Source: Diphasiastrum complanatum (Eukaryota > Streptophyta > Lycopodiopsida > Lycopodiales > Lycopodiaceae). From it: a stretch of DNA of 64,000 nt. The notes below the pieces were generated by a model. That model ran no database searches. It had not been told where the DNA came from and worked only from the letters and a program-made list of their open reading frames with translations. The position numbers and the translations under genes are program-made. This document shows, in pieces, positions 1 through 10,858 of the stretch (positions are counted from its first letter, which is position 1; each line of letters begins with the position of its first letter). The DNA is taken from contig CM055109.1 of assembly GCA_029204225.1 (NCBI GenBank), forward strand, positions 23,338,422-23,402,421. The letters are read 5' to 3'.

Positions 1-514
1 AACCTCTGAAGTAGCATTCAAACTCCTATATTCATTTGATCATTAAAATTTCATTTGGAGTTAATTTGATGTAAATTCTGGTGCTAATCCTAGGATAAGC
101 TACCAAGATCACTTGCCATTAATTAATTTTGGATTTGTTTCATGAGAACTAATTAATCTAGACTGAATTCAAGCCCTCTTAAAGTGAAAAATAGGTCTTG
201 AAAGTACATCAAAGAGATAGAGAGAGATAGAGTCATTCTTTTGTCCAAAAATAGCCAAAATTGGCAAGATTTGATTGTAAGTAGATTTCACATCATCTTA
301 TCTTCATTCCAAATTTGTGAGAGAGTGCTAGAACTGAGATTTTAAGTCTATTTTTTAGATTAGAAATCTAATTTGATTGAAACACTAAAAGAAAGAGACC
401 TTACGGAGTTTCTAGAGACAATCAAATCCATTTCTTGGCAAGATTTGTTTGAAAGTAGTTTTCACTTCATCTTATCTTCATTCCAACTTTGTGAAGGAGT
501 AATAGAACTGTGAT

Positions 515-1031
515 TGTGAAAGTACTATTTTTTAGGACCATAAATGGATTTACAAAAGATCCACAAGAGTGATTGGATGCTTGCTTAACAATCTATCAAA
601 AAACTACACACAAAAAGGTTGATCTAGATTAGCAATTTCACAAACAACAAGCATTAACAATCAAAAGCATTGATCAACATTGAAATCCGAGCCCACACGT
701 TTGTACTATAGGCTTTAGTACGACCTTCAACCTGAGAAACAAGTAGAAATTGATTTGGTTGCATTTGGATCACAAAAACTCAATGTACATAGTGAACTAG
801 CTTGAGATTGTCAATGAGCTCCAAAAATTTCTATCTTCTCACTATGGGAGATTGGAATACATAGAAAATTTGACTTCCTTCTTGAAGTTAGGTGGATTTC
901 CAGCATTAAAATGAAACCCTAGCCTAGATCCTAGAGTTATGCTTGGTAGTAGCTAGTTGGTCAAATTTTCACCTTAAACTTAGGTGTAGGTCCTATAAAT
1001 TAGGGATGACCACCAAATAGACATGACCAAA
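515..1031 (-). repeat. Partial 3' LTR of the nested element
   Basis: Aligns by eye with the first two thirds of the LTR at 9931-10632, including the shared blocks around GGACCATAAATGG and GTAGGTCCTATAAA. It breaks off near 1031, where gag sequence in the same orientation begins. Confidence 0.75.
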
Positions 1032-1035
1032 GACC

Positions 1036-1222
1036 AAAGCCTAGATCTCTTCTTGTATCTAGCTAACTCCTGTGCACCTAGAGGTTCATCTTCATCTTCA
1101 ATCAAGAACTCATAAAGGTCTTGGAGCACCAAGAGTGACTCCATCCTAACCTTCTAAATAGCATAATTTGTAGAATTCAATCTCTCACTAGTTTCTAGAA
1201 GGTATGCTCCAGCAGATCCCAT
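1036..1222 (-). pseudogene. Copia gag N-terminal fragment
   Basis: Minus-strand reading from the ATG at 1222 gives the same start as the gag of the 6058-10632 element (MGSAGAYLLE and onward). The fragment contains at least one in-frame stop and runs into LTR sequence at about 1035. Only the N-terminal part of the UBN2-type gag domain is present, so no particle protein can be made. Confidence 0.75.
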
Positions 1223-2013
1223 CTTACTAGTGACTTCTACAAACAAGAAATAGATTTGATTGACTTGAAACTCACAAAGGTCTCACACTTGCAGTGTTTC
1301 ACTCAAATTTGATTTCTAATCCAACAAATGGACTTATAATCACAGTTCTATTACTCCTTCACAAAGTTGGAATGAAGATAAGATGAAGTGAAAACTACTT
1401 TCAAACAAATCTTGCCAAGAAATGGATTTGATTGTCTCTAGAAACTCACTAAGGTCTCTTTCTTGTAGTGTTTCACTCAAATTAGATTTCTAATCCAACA
1501 AATGGACTTATAATCTCAGTTCTAGCACTCCTTCACAAAGTTGTAATGAAGATAAGATGATGTGAAATCTCCTTACAACCAAATCTTACCAATTTTGGCT
1601 ATTTTTGAACCAAAAAATGACTTAATCTCTTTCTTCCTTCTTGGTGTACTTTCAAGACCTGTTTTTAAACTTAATAGGACTTGAACTCAGCCTAGATTAA
1701 TTAGATTCCATGAAACAAATTCAAATCTAACCAATGGCAAATGATCTTGGTAGATTATCCTAGGATTTTCACCAAAAATTATACCAACAGCTCACAAATT
1801 GAATTTACAGTGACCAAATGAATGTAGTGCATTTAATGCTGGTTCAAAAGTGCCCACATGTGGGAACAGTACGTAATTTGATCCTAAAGAAGTTTGGGAT
1901 CATTTCCTACCACCAAAACTTAGCACCAAACTCGCCCTCACAAGACTAGTTTTTAGCACACAAAACTGCTAAAAATGGATTTGAATGGGTCTAAGATCAA
2001 AGCCCTTGTACTT

Positions 2014-2026
2014 GGCTCTGATACCA
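2014..2026 (-). other. Primer-binding site (initiator-Met tRNA type) of the nested element
   Basis: The plus strand reads GGCTCTGATACCA directly before the LTR end at 2027. Its complement, TGGTATCAGAGCC, is the standard plant Copia primer site matching the 3' end of tRNA-iMet. It proves the minus-strand orientation of this copy. Confidence 0.85.
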
Positions 2027-2704
2027 TGTGAAAGTACTATACTTTAGGACCATAAATGGATCTACAAAAGATCCACAAGAGTGATTGGATGCTTGCTTAA
2101 CAATCTATCAAAAAACTAGACACAAAAAAGTTGATCTAGATTGGCAATTTCACAAACAACAAGCATTAACAATCAAAAGCATTGATCAACATTGAAATCC
2201 AAGCCCACACGTGTGTACTACAGGCTTTAGTACGGCCTTCAACAAGTAGAAATTGATTTGGTTGCATTTTGATCACAAAAACTCAATGTACGTAGTGAAT
2301 TAGCTTGAGATTGTCAATGAGCTCCAAAATTTTCTATCTTCTCACTATGGGAGATTGGAGTACATAGAAAATCTGACTTCCTTTTTGAAGTTAGGTGGAT
2401 TTCCAGCATTCAATAAGAAAGTTAACTCACTCTTATTGTCCTAAAATGAAACCCTAGCCCAGATCCTAGAGTTATGTTTGGTAGGTAGCTAGTTGGTCAA
2501 ATTTTCACCTTAAACTTAGGTGTAGGTCCTATAAAATAGGGATGACTACCAAATAGACATGACCAACTCTCTTGACTTGACCTAACCTACATTAGGATTC
2601 GGTTGCCATGTGGCATCTTGGCCTTCCATGTGTGGAACCCAATTATACACAATATTTACAAAGTTTTACATGGCTAGATTTGTCAAAATAGGCTATTTTT
2701 CACA
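2027..2704 (-). repeat. 5' LTR of the nested element
   Basis: 678 bp bounded by TGTGAA and TTCACA. It adjoins the primer site on the left and the target duplication on the right. It is diverged from, but clearly homologous to, the 702-bp LTRs at 6058 and 9931. Confidence 0.85.
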
Positions 2705-2825
2705 GTAATTACAAGTCCACTTGTTGGATTAGAAATCAAATTTGAGTGAACCACTGCAAGTTAGAAACCTTTTTGAGTTTCAAGTTCAATTAAATATATT
2801 TCTTGTTGTAGAAGTCACTAGTAAG

Positions 2826-4597
2826 ATGGGATCTGTTGGAGCATACCTTCTAGAAGCTAGTGAGAGATGAATTGTACAAACTATGTTATTTGGAAGGTTA
2901 GGATGGAGTCACTCTTGGTGCTCCAAGACCTTTATGAGTTTCTGATTGAAGATGAAGATGAACCTTTAGGTGCATAGGAGTTAGCTAGATACAAGAAGTG
3001 ATCTAGGCTTGCACTTCATTGTGTGAAGATGAATGTGAGCAATGATTTGTTGAGAGAGGTATCAACATGTACTAGTGCTAAAGAGTCTTGGGAGTCTTTG
3101 AAATCAATCTATAAATCTAGTAACACTTCAAAACTACTCATGCTTAGAAATGAGATTTTGCAAAGCATGAAGAGAAGTGAGGAGAGTGCACAAGATTATG
3201 TGCTTAGAATCAAGTTTATAAATAGGGAGTTGGCTTCCATTGGAGAGAAGATTCATGATGGAGAGCTTGTACAAATTGTTCTTAACGGTCTAGGAGATGA
3301 CTTTGCAAATTTATAAAGTTTTGCCATCCAAGACACTTTGCCATCTATTGATAAGCTCCACAGTGTGCTTGTGGCTTAAGAGTGTAGGATGCTCCATGCA
3401 AAATCAAGGATGGGTTCCTTATCATTGCAAAATGGAGATAAGAAAGCCAATTTCTCATTCAAGGGCAAAAAGAAGACCAATGGAAAGAAGAAACATCCAA
3501 AAGAGGCCAAAGAAGAGGATGATGCATCAAGGTCAAAGGACAAGTCAAAGCATAAATGCTTCTTTTGTGAAAAGAATGGGCATTATGCATCTGAATGTTA
3601 TAAGAGGCTAAGAGCAAAAGAGGAGGAGGACAAACAAGGGAACCTTGCACATGAAGAAGATGAAGACGAGGAGATCTCATCTTTGATGGCATCTACATCC
3701 ACTCCAACAAGCAAAAGCAACTCAAAGGACACTTGGTGGATTGATAGTGGGGCTAGCTCTCACATGACTTTCCAAAAGGACACATTCTCAACCTTACACT
3801 CTCTCAATGGTGTTAATAAATTTGTTTCTTTAGCAAATGATCAAGAGTATAACATAGATGGTGTTGGTACCATCTCATTAAGTCTAGGATCTAGCAAAAG
3901 GATGGATCTAGACAATGTTCTTTTTGTATCATCAATTACCAAGAGCTTGCTTAGTCTTGGACAACTAATGGATGATGGTTTAGATGTTCACTTCAAGCAT
4001 AGAGTTTGTTCCATCATGAAGAATGGTTATTGCATAGAAAATGGCATTAAACAAAGTAGTTTGTTTAAGTTGGATGCTAAAATTTCTATGGCAAAAGAGG
4101 AAATCATTCATTCAAATGTACACTCTTTTTCTCATGTGCCAAATAGTGATGATAAGATGCATGAAACATTCTTAGATGTTTATACAAGAAATACTTTGAT
4201 CCATCTAGTATCTTGTGTGAATGAAAGTGAAATCAACAACTTTGATGTCAATGATCTTGCAAGGATTGAGGAGGAGCAACAAAGTGATGGAGATCTTGAG
4301 TATCCACCTCAAAGATCAAGTGCTCCAAGAAGGTCCACAAAGACAAGGGCCGAGCCTTCAAGGCTCACTTATCTTGGCAAAGGTAATCAAGGGGAAGATT
4401 CTCAACCATTTACTTTCAACACCTTTCTTACTTCAATGCTTGATGAACCATTTTGCTATGAGATCCACATGAGACAACTCGAGGGCTTCATCAAGAAGGA
4501 AGTTGAAGATAAGATGTGTAATGACTCATTTGAGAACAAGTTTTTATGTCTTAGTGATCTAAAAATTGTTATGAACCAATTAAGAGTAAATTGGTAA
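2826..4597 (+). pseudogene. Copia gag-protease region, disrupted
   Basis: The gag ATG at 2826 is followed by a frameshift and in-frame stops before 3023. Open stretches then run 3023-3316 (UBN2 gag core, with NDLLREV and SAQDYVLRI) and 3389-4597. The second contains a CCHC zinc knuckle (CFFCEKNGHYASEC, about residues 52-65) and an intact-looking aspartic protease start (WWIDSGASSHM). It continues with the usual protease-to-integrase linker and then the basic proline-rich segment that normally follows integrase (PSRLTYLGKG). The integrase catalytic core is missing, so the two flanking parts are joined directly. Gag packages element RNA and the protease processes the polyprotein. This copy is defective because of the stops in gag. 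Confidence 0.85.
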
Positions 4598-5098
4598 ATG
4601 AGTGCTCTCAGATTTTGGAAGAGCAACAATGAGTTAATCACTCATAGTTTTGGAGAGACAAATTGTAAGCTTCTTATGAGAATAAGTGAAACATCCTTGA
4701 AGGACACTTATATCCATAAGCAAGTATGTAGCCTCATGAAGTTCAAGATCACTTGTAATTACAAGATTAGGAAAATCATGCTTACATTTTATGGTTTGTG
4801 GACTAGTCATTATAGCATGATAAATCTTGGTAATAGTAGCAAGTACATGTTTTGTGATCTTGATCAATGTGATTTTCACAAGACATGGAGACATCATATT
4901 TCCTTCAAAGAGAAGCATCAAGATCAAGGAGGAGCAAGATTCAAGTTCATGCATCTTAAATTAACATGGAAGAAATCAAGTGCAAAGGTGCAAGGAAGAA
5001 TCAAGACTGTTCAATTCATCTTGGAGGAGATCAAAATCAAAGAAGCTCTATCTTGGATATGGCGATATATCATGTCAATAACTTTGGGGGCTGATTAG
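4598..5098 (+). CDS. Unrecognised ORF in the RT position of the non-autonomous Copia element
   Basis: 166 codons starting at an ATG immediately after the stop of the gag-protease frame (TAA then ATG, same frame), and ending about 100 bp before the 3' LTR. I see no YVDD-type RT motif, no RNase H motif and no zinc-binding pattern. The protein is rich in Lys, Ile, Ser and His, with no clear signal peptide or coiled coil. It occupies the place where reverse transcriptase and RNase H sit in a complete Copia element. It may be decayed polyprotein, captured sequence or non-coding DNA that happens to be open. Function unknown. Confidence 0.35.
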   Translation: MSALRFWKSNNELITHSFGETNCKLLMRISETSLKDTYIHKQVCSLMKFKITCNYKIRKIMLTFYGLWTSHYSMINLGNSSKYMFCDLDQCDFHKTWRHHISFKEKHQDQGGARFKFMHLKLTWKKSSAKVQGRIKTVQFILEEIKIKEALSWIWRYIMSITLGAD

Positions 5099-5200
5099 TC
5101 ATCTTCTAAACCTGAATATGATTTATATCTGATGTTAAGATCAGCTCTTAGAATTGTATATAGATACATTATTGTTTCCAAGGCTAGATTTGAGGACGAG

Positions 5201-5816
5201 TGTGCAAAATAGCCTAATTTGGCAAATCTAGCCATGTAGAACATTGTAAATACTGTGTATAATTGGATTCCACACATATAAGGCCAAGATGCCACATGGA
5301 AACCCACTTCTAATAGAGGCTATGTCGAATTTAGAGAGTTGGTCAAGTCCATTTGGTAGTGATTCCTAGATTATAGGACCTACACCTAAAATTGTGGTGA
5401 GATTTTGACCAACCATGTACCTACTTGGCATAACTCTAGGAAATAGACTTAGGTTACACATTAGGTCAAGAAAGTTGAGTCTACTTTCTTATTACATGCT
5501 GTATTTTCACCTAACTCAGCAAAGGAAGTGTGTTTTACTATGTATTCCCATTCTCCGTAGTGTGAAGATAGAATATTTTTGGAGCTCATTGGCAATCTCA
5601 AGCTACTCCAGTATGTACATTGAGTTTTTGTGATCCAAATGCAACCAAATCAATTTTTACTTGTTTATCAGCTTGAAGGCCGGTTTTGATTGTTAATGCT
5701 TGTTGTTTGTCACATTGCCAATCTAGATCAACTTTTTTGTGTTTAAGCAATCATCCAATCACTCTTGTGGATCTTTTGTAGATCCATTTATGGTCCTAAA
5801 GTACAGTACTTTCACA
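5201..5816 (+). repeat. 3' LTR of the plus-strand Copia element, with adjoining polypurine tract
   Basis: 616 bp beginning TGTG at 5201 and ending TTCACA at 5816. It is preceded by the purine run GATTTGAGGACGAG (5187-5200), which acts as the plus-strand DNA primer. It is the inverse-orientation counterpart of the LTRs at 2027, 6058 and 9931. Confidence 0.85.
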
Positions 5817-6057
5817 CTTTTGGGCTCATCTAGAGAGAGAAGACAATACAAGCAAAATTGGCAAATCTCCAACTTGACTCAAAAACTCATAGATCTCTCT
5901 TGTATTAATGAAGGGAATGAAAGTACATATAGAAACTCGTGGAGATCCATGCTTGATTTTTATTAGACCCCTTAAACATAGCCTCTCCAACCTTGTTGGA
6001 TGTGTGATGCACCATCCCTCACTTTTGATTTGACCCTTCCAACACATCTCTCTTATG
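5817..6057. other. Spacer between two Copia elements
   Basis: 240 bp with no coding signal. The last five bases, TTATG at 6053-6057, are the left target duplication of the next element. Confidence 0.6.
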
Positions 6058-6759
6058 TGTGAAAGTACTATACTTTAGGACCATAAATGGATCTACAAAA
6101 GATCCACAAGAGTGATTGGATGCTTGCTTAAAAATCTATCAAAAAACTAGACACAAAAAAGTTGATCTAGATTGGCAATTTGACAAACAACAAGCATTAA
6201 CAATCAACAACGTTGATAAACATTGAAATCCGAGCCCACACGTGTATACTACAGGCTGTAGTACGGCCTTCAACCTGATAAATAAGTAGAAATTGATTTG
6301 GTTTCATTTGGATCACAAAAACTCAATGTACATAGTGAACTAGCTTGAGATTGCCAATGAGCTCCAAAAATTTTCTATCTTCTCACTATGGAAAGAGGGA
6401 ATACATAGCAAATTCGACTTCCTTCTTGAAGTTAGGTGGATTTCCAGCATGTAATAAGGAAGTTAACTCACTCTCCTTGACCTAAAATGAAACCCTAGTC
6501 TATTTCCTAGAGTTATGTTTGGTAGGTAGCTAGTTGGGTCAAATTTTCACCTTAAACTTAGGTGTAGGTCCTATAAAGTAGGGATGACCACCAAATAGAC
6601 ATGACCAACTCTCTTGACTTGACCTAACCTACATTAGGATGAGTTTCCCACGTGGCATCATGGCCTCACATGTGTGGGACCCACTTGTGTACACAATTTA
6701 CACTATTCTACATGGTTTTTGATCAAGCTAGATTTGCCAATTTTTGGCAATTCTTCACA
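6058..6759 (-). repeat. 3' LTR with polypurine tract at its border
   Basis: 702 bp. On the minus strand it is preceded by AAATTTGAGGAGGAG (plus-strand positions 6760-6774), the polypurine tract. Confidence 0.9.
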
Positions 6760-6969
6760 CTCCTCCTCAAATTTAGCTTGATCTATTTACAACTCTCTTG
6801 GTAGATGAATGAAAGCTTTTAGAAGTGTCTAAAAAATCCAGCTACAAACAAGGAACTTTTGAGACTCCAATAGAGAATGATGTCCATGAAAAATCTTTCA
6901 CCACCTCTTAGACGATCTTTTACAAGATGTTCCATAAATGTGTCTATATACATGTAGCACACTTCAAAA

Positions 6970-7515
6970 CTAAACATCATGCCAAGCCATGGATTCCAAG
7001 GCATTTTGTGCACTTGAAGATACATCAATTAAAATATTAAGTGCATAAATAATGTTGCCAAAGACAACTTGTCTTGCTTGATCCATATGATTGAGCCTTG
7101 ATGGCTCCATCTTGATACTCAAGATTCTTCTTGGAGTCCTCGGGTCTTGAGCTTGATCTTCCACTTGACTTGACTCCAAAACATCAATGAATTGAATAAG
7201 GTGTTGATCCAAAGGTGCTTCTTCAAGTTTACAAATCTTCCACTCTTGAAAGATCACATTTCCACCATTGACAAATTCTTTGGTTGAAAACAAGTAGATT
7301 CTACAATCTCTACTCGAAGAGCAAAACACTACCATTATTCCTATCATTGAAATATGATAATCTTTGGTCCTTACATTGGAATGATCATGCACAAAGCATG
7401 CGGACACAAATATTTCCAAAGCAAATGATGTTTCATCTTTTATGACTCTATTCAAACTATTGCAAAAATAGCTATCCAATGAAATTGCTTTATCAACAAC
7501 AAATGTAGATTTCAA
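6970..7515 (-). pseudogene. Integrase C-terminal segment and downstream polyprotein of the Copia element
   Basis: The 181-codon frame includes CRIYLFSTKEFVNGGNVIFQE, compressed from the usual integrase tail motif (compare IPSTNKVTAGRDVIFDE in the element at 46830-50084). The linker with PSRL and QVVFGN follows and ends where RT should begin. The upstream 60 or so residues are not recognisable. The catalytic DDE core is absent, as is all of RT. It lies just downstream of the gag-protease frame, which stops at 7522. The remains are a deletion product of a once complete polyprotein. Confidence 0.65.
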
Positions 7516-7521
7516 AGCATC

Positions 7522-9125
7522 TCATTTCATTGTCTTGTCATACAAAGTAATAAACACCATGAATCTTAAAGGTAAGAAACAAGTCACCTCATGTCTACTA
7601 ATACTTTCCAAAAAGTATTCAAAGATTGTAGACTCTCCAATGCTCACCACCCTTGCAAGATGCACACTTGAATGGTCAATTTGCATGCAATTTGATGACT
7701 TGGCCATTGTCATTGAGGACTCCCTTGGAACTCTCATGCTTTGAGACTGATCCTCAAGATCTTCCTCCTTTTGATGCTCCTCCTCAATGCAAGTAAGATC
7801 ACACTTTGCCAAGATCTCCTCTTGAGTGATCTCCTCCTTTTCCAAGCTCATTCTTTCAAAAGCAACACTAGCTTCCAACTTAAACAATCTTCCATGTTTA
7901 AATCCCTTTGCAATGCGAATATCATTCTTCAAGATGAAGCAAACACCATGCTTAAAGTGGACATCCAAACCACTTTCTAAGAGTAGACCAACACTAAGCA
8001 TATTTTTGGTGATTGATGGTACATAAAGGACATTTTCTAGATCCATGCATTTTGAGGATTTTAGACACAAAGAGATGATGCCAACACCATCTATCCTACA
8101 CTCTTCATCATTTGCAGTAAAGACAAACTTTTTAGCAGCATTGAAAGAGTATAAGGTTGAGAAAAAGTCCTTTTCACAAGACATGTGGGAGCTAGCTCCA
8201 TTGTTGATCCACCAATTGTCTCTTGAACTGCCATTGCTTGTTTGTGAGGATGTAGATGCCATCAAGAATACATCTACTTCATCCTCCTCCTCCTCCTTTG
8301 CAAGGTTTCCTTGTTTGTCCTCCTCCACTTGTGCTCTTAACCTCTTGTAGCATTCAGATGCATAATGCCCCTTCCTTCCACAAAAGAAGCATTTCTGCTT
8401 TGACTTGTCCTTTGAGCTTGATGCATCATCCTCTTCTTTGGCCTCCTTTGGATGCTTCTTCTTTCCATTGGTCTTCTTTTTGCCCTTGAATGAGAAATTG
8501 GCTTTCTCATCACCATCCTGCAATGACAAGGAACTCATCCTAGATTTTGCATGGAGCATCCTACACTCTTCAGCCACTAATACACTGTGAAGTTTTTCTA
8601 TAGTTGGCAAAGTGTCTTGGATGGCAAATCTTTGGACCAAATTTGCAAAGTCATCTCTAGACCATTAAGGACAATTTGTACAATCTCTCCATCATGAATC
8701 TTCTCTCCAATGGAAGCCAACTCCCTATTTAGAGACTTAATTCTGAGTACATAATCTTGTGCACTCTCCTCACTTCTCCTCATGCTTTGCAAAACTTGAT
8801 TTCTAAGCATAAGAACTCTAGAAGTGTTGCTAGACTCATAGATTGATTTTAAAGACTCCCAAGCCTCTTTAGCATTAGTACAAGCTGATACTTCTCTCAA
8901 CAAATCATTGTTCACATTCATCTTCACACAATGAAGTGCAAGCCTAGATCTCTTCTTGTATCTAGCTAACTCCTGTGCACCTAGAGGTTCATCTTCATCT
9001 TCAATCAAGAACTCATAAAGGTCTTGGAACACCAAGAGTGACTCCATTCTAACCTTCCAAATAGCATAATTTGTAGAATTCAACCTCTCAATAGCTTCTA
9101 GAAGGTATGCTCCAGCAGATCCCAT
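7522..9125 (-). pseudogene. Copia gag-protease, one frameshift and altered protease active site
   Basis: Gag starts at the ATG at 9125 (MGSAGAYLLE). The UBN2 gag domain is continuous to about 8650, where a one-base shift moves the reading frame to the one ending at 7522. The second part contains a CCHC knuckle (CFFCGRKGHYASEC), then the protease start, which reads WWINNGASSHM. Relatives in this window have WWIDSGASSHM, so the catalytic Asp of the D-S/T-G triad is replaced by Asn. The GAG-pre-integrase-like region (SITKNMLSVG, GRLFKLEA) follows, then unrecognised sequence. With the shift and the lost Asp this copy cannot make an active protease, although gag itself may still be translated as a truncated protein. 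Confidence 0.85.
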
Positions 9126-9917
9126 CTTACTAGTGACTTCTACAAACAAGAAATAGATTTGATTGACTTGAAACTCACAAAGGTCTCACACTTGCAGTGT
9201 TTCACTCAAATTTGATTTCTTATCCAAAAAATGGACTTATAATCACAGTTCTATCACTCCTTCACAAAGCTGAAATGAAGATAAGATGAAGTGAAAACTA
9301 CTTTCAAACAAATCTTGCCAAGAAATGGATTTGATTGTCTCTAGAAACTCACTAAGGTCTCTCTCTTGTAGTTTTTCACTCAAATTAGAATTTTAATCCA
9401 ACAAATGGACTTATAATCTCAGTTCTAGCACTCCCTCACAAAGTTGGAATGAAGATAAGATGATGTGAAAGCTACTTACAATCAAATCTTGCCAATTTTG
9501 GCTATTTTTGGACAAAAAAATGACTTAATCTCTTTCTTCCTTCTTGGTGTACTTTCAAGACCTGTTTTTAATCTTAATAGGACTTGAACTCAGTGTAGAT
9601 TAACTAGATTCCATGAAACAAATTCAAATCTAATCAATGGCAAATGATCTTGGTAGATTATCCTAGGATCTCCACCAAAAATTACACCAACAGCTCACAA
9701 ATTGAATTTTTTTGGATCAAATGAATACCATGCATTAAATGTAGGTTCAGAGGTGCCCACACATGTGGACAGTACGGATTTGGACCCCTACCAAGTTTGG
9801 GATCAAATCTCCTCACCAAAATCAAGATTCTAGCTTGCCCTCTCAATACTAGCTTTTATCACCAAAACTTGCTAAAAATGGATTTGCATTAGATCAATGG
9901 CTTATGCTCTTGTACTT

Positions 9918-9930
9918 GGCTCTGATACCA
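9918..9930 (-). other. Primer-binding site (tRNA-iMet type)
   Basis: The plus strand reads GGCTCTGATACCA immediately before the LTR at 9931. The complement matches the 3' end of plant initiator-Met tRNA. Confidence 0.9.
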
Positions 9931-10632
9931 TGTGAAAGTACTGTACTTTAGGACCATAAATGGATCTACAAAAGATCCACAAGAGTGATTGGATGCTTGC
10001 TTAACAATTTATCAAAAAACTAGACACAAAAAAGTTGATCTAGATTGGCAATTTGACAAACAACAAGCATTAACAATCAACAGCATTGATAAACATTGAA
10101 ATCCGAGCCCACACGTGTGTACTATAGGCTGTAGTACGGCCTTCAACCTGAGAAACAAGTAGAAATTGATTTGGTTTCATTTGGATCACAAAAACTCAAT
10201 GTACATAGTGAACTAGCTTGAGATTGCCAATGAGCTCCAAAATTTTTCTATCTTCTCACTATGGAGAGAGGGAATACATAGCAAATTCGACTTCCTTCTT
10301 GAAGTTAGGTGGATTTCCATCATGTAATAAGGAAGTTAACTCACTCTCCTTGACCTAAAATGAAACCCTAGTCTATTTCCTAGAGTTATGCTTGGTAGGT
10401 AGCTAGTTGGGTCAAATTTTTACCTTAAACTTAGGTGTAGGTCCTATAAAGTAGGGATGACCACCAAATAGACATGACCAACTCTCTTGACTTGACCTAA
10501 CCTACATTAGGATGAGTTTCCCACGTGGCATCATGGCCTCACATGTGTGGGACCCACTTGTGTACACAATTTACACTATTCTACATGGTGTTTGATCAAG
10601 CTAGATTTGCCAATTTTTGACAATTCTTCACA
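9931..10632 (-). repeat. 5' LTR
   Basis: 702 bp, TGTGAA to TTCACA, followed on the plus strand by the target duplication TTATG (10633-10637). Confidence 0.9.
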
Positions 10633-10858
10633 TTATGATTGGACCCTTTAACTTTTGCCACCACATAGGGTGCATCACTCATCAAACCTAAACTTGACAA
10701 ATGTAAGCAACCTAATTAGTTTGAGTTTTGAAGATCCCAACTAGAAACCAATATTATTGGAAGAGAACATAGAGAGAGCCTAGAGGTGTGATAGTTAGCT
10801 TTAAACAATGTGAATTCATTGACGACATAATGTTCATATTTGCACACTTCATGGAGAG

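Larger units (their letters stand above)
515..2704 (-). mobile_element. Internally deleted Copia-family element nested in the leader of the 1-5816 element
   Basis: Its ends are the LTR termini TGTGAA (515) and TTCACA (ending 2704). The flanks are GTGAT (510-514) and GTAAT (2705-2709), a 5-bp target duplication with one later change. Removing the insert rejoins the plus-strand leader of the host element. Reading on the minus strand it holds a 5' LTR (2027-2704), a primer site, a leader and the first 60 or so codons of gag (1036-1222). It then jumps directly into a partial 3' LTR (515 to about 1031). Most of the internal region and part of the 3' LTR are therefore lost. Confidence 0.8.
1..5816 (+). 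mobile_element. Ty1/Copia-type non-autonomous LTR retrotransposon, 5' end outside the window
   Basis: In element order: leader sequence (1-514), an interruption by a younger element (515-2704), the rest of the leader (2705-2825), a broken gag-protease region (2826-4597), an unrecognised ORF (4598-5098), a purine-rich tract ending at 5200, and a 3' LTR (5201-5816). Positions 1-514 are close to the inverse of 1240-2025, which is the leader of the inserted copy, and this fixes orientation. The 5' LTR and primer site must lie left of position 1. No integrase core, reverse transcriptase or RNase H could be found between protease and 3' LTR, so the element needs another element's enzymes to move. 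It belongs to the same family as 6058-10632. Confidence 0.8.
6058..10632 (-). mobile_element. Complete non-autonomous Copia-type LTR retrotransposon with target duplication
   Basis: A 4575-bp element with two equal-length LTRs (6058-6759 and 9931-10632, 702 bp each), both ending TGTGAA/TTCACA. It has a tRNA-iMet primer site next to the right LTR, a polypurine tract next to the left LTR, and the 5-bp duplication TTATG on both sides (6053-6057 and 10633-10637). By eye the LTRs differ at roughly 2-3% of positions, so the insertion is fairly recent. The 3.2-kb interior carries gag, a protease with an altered active site and the integrase C-terminal segment, but no integrase core, RT or RNase H. 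It is structurally complete but depends on enzymes from elsewhere. Confidence 0.92.
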
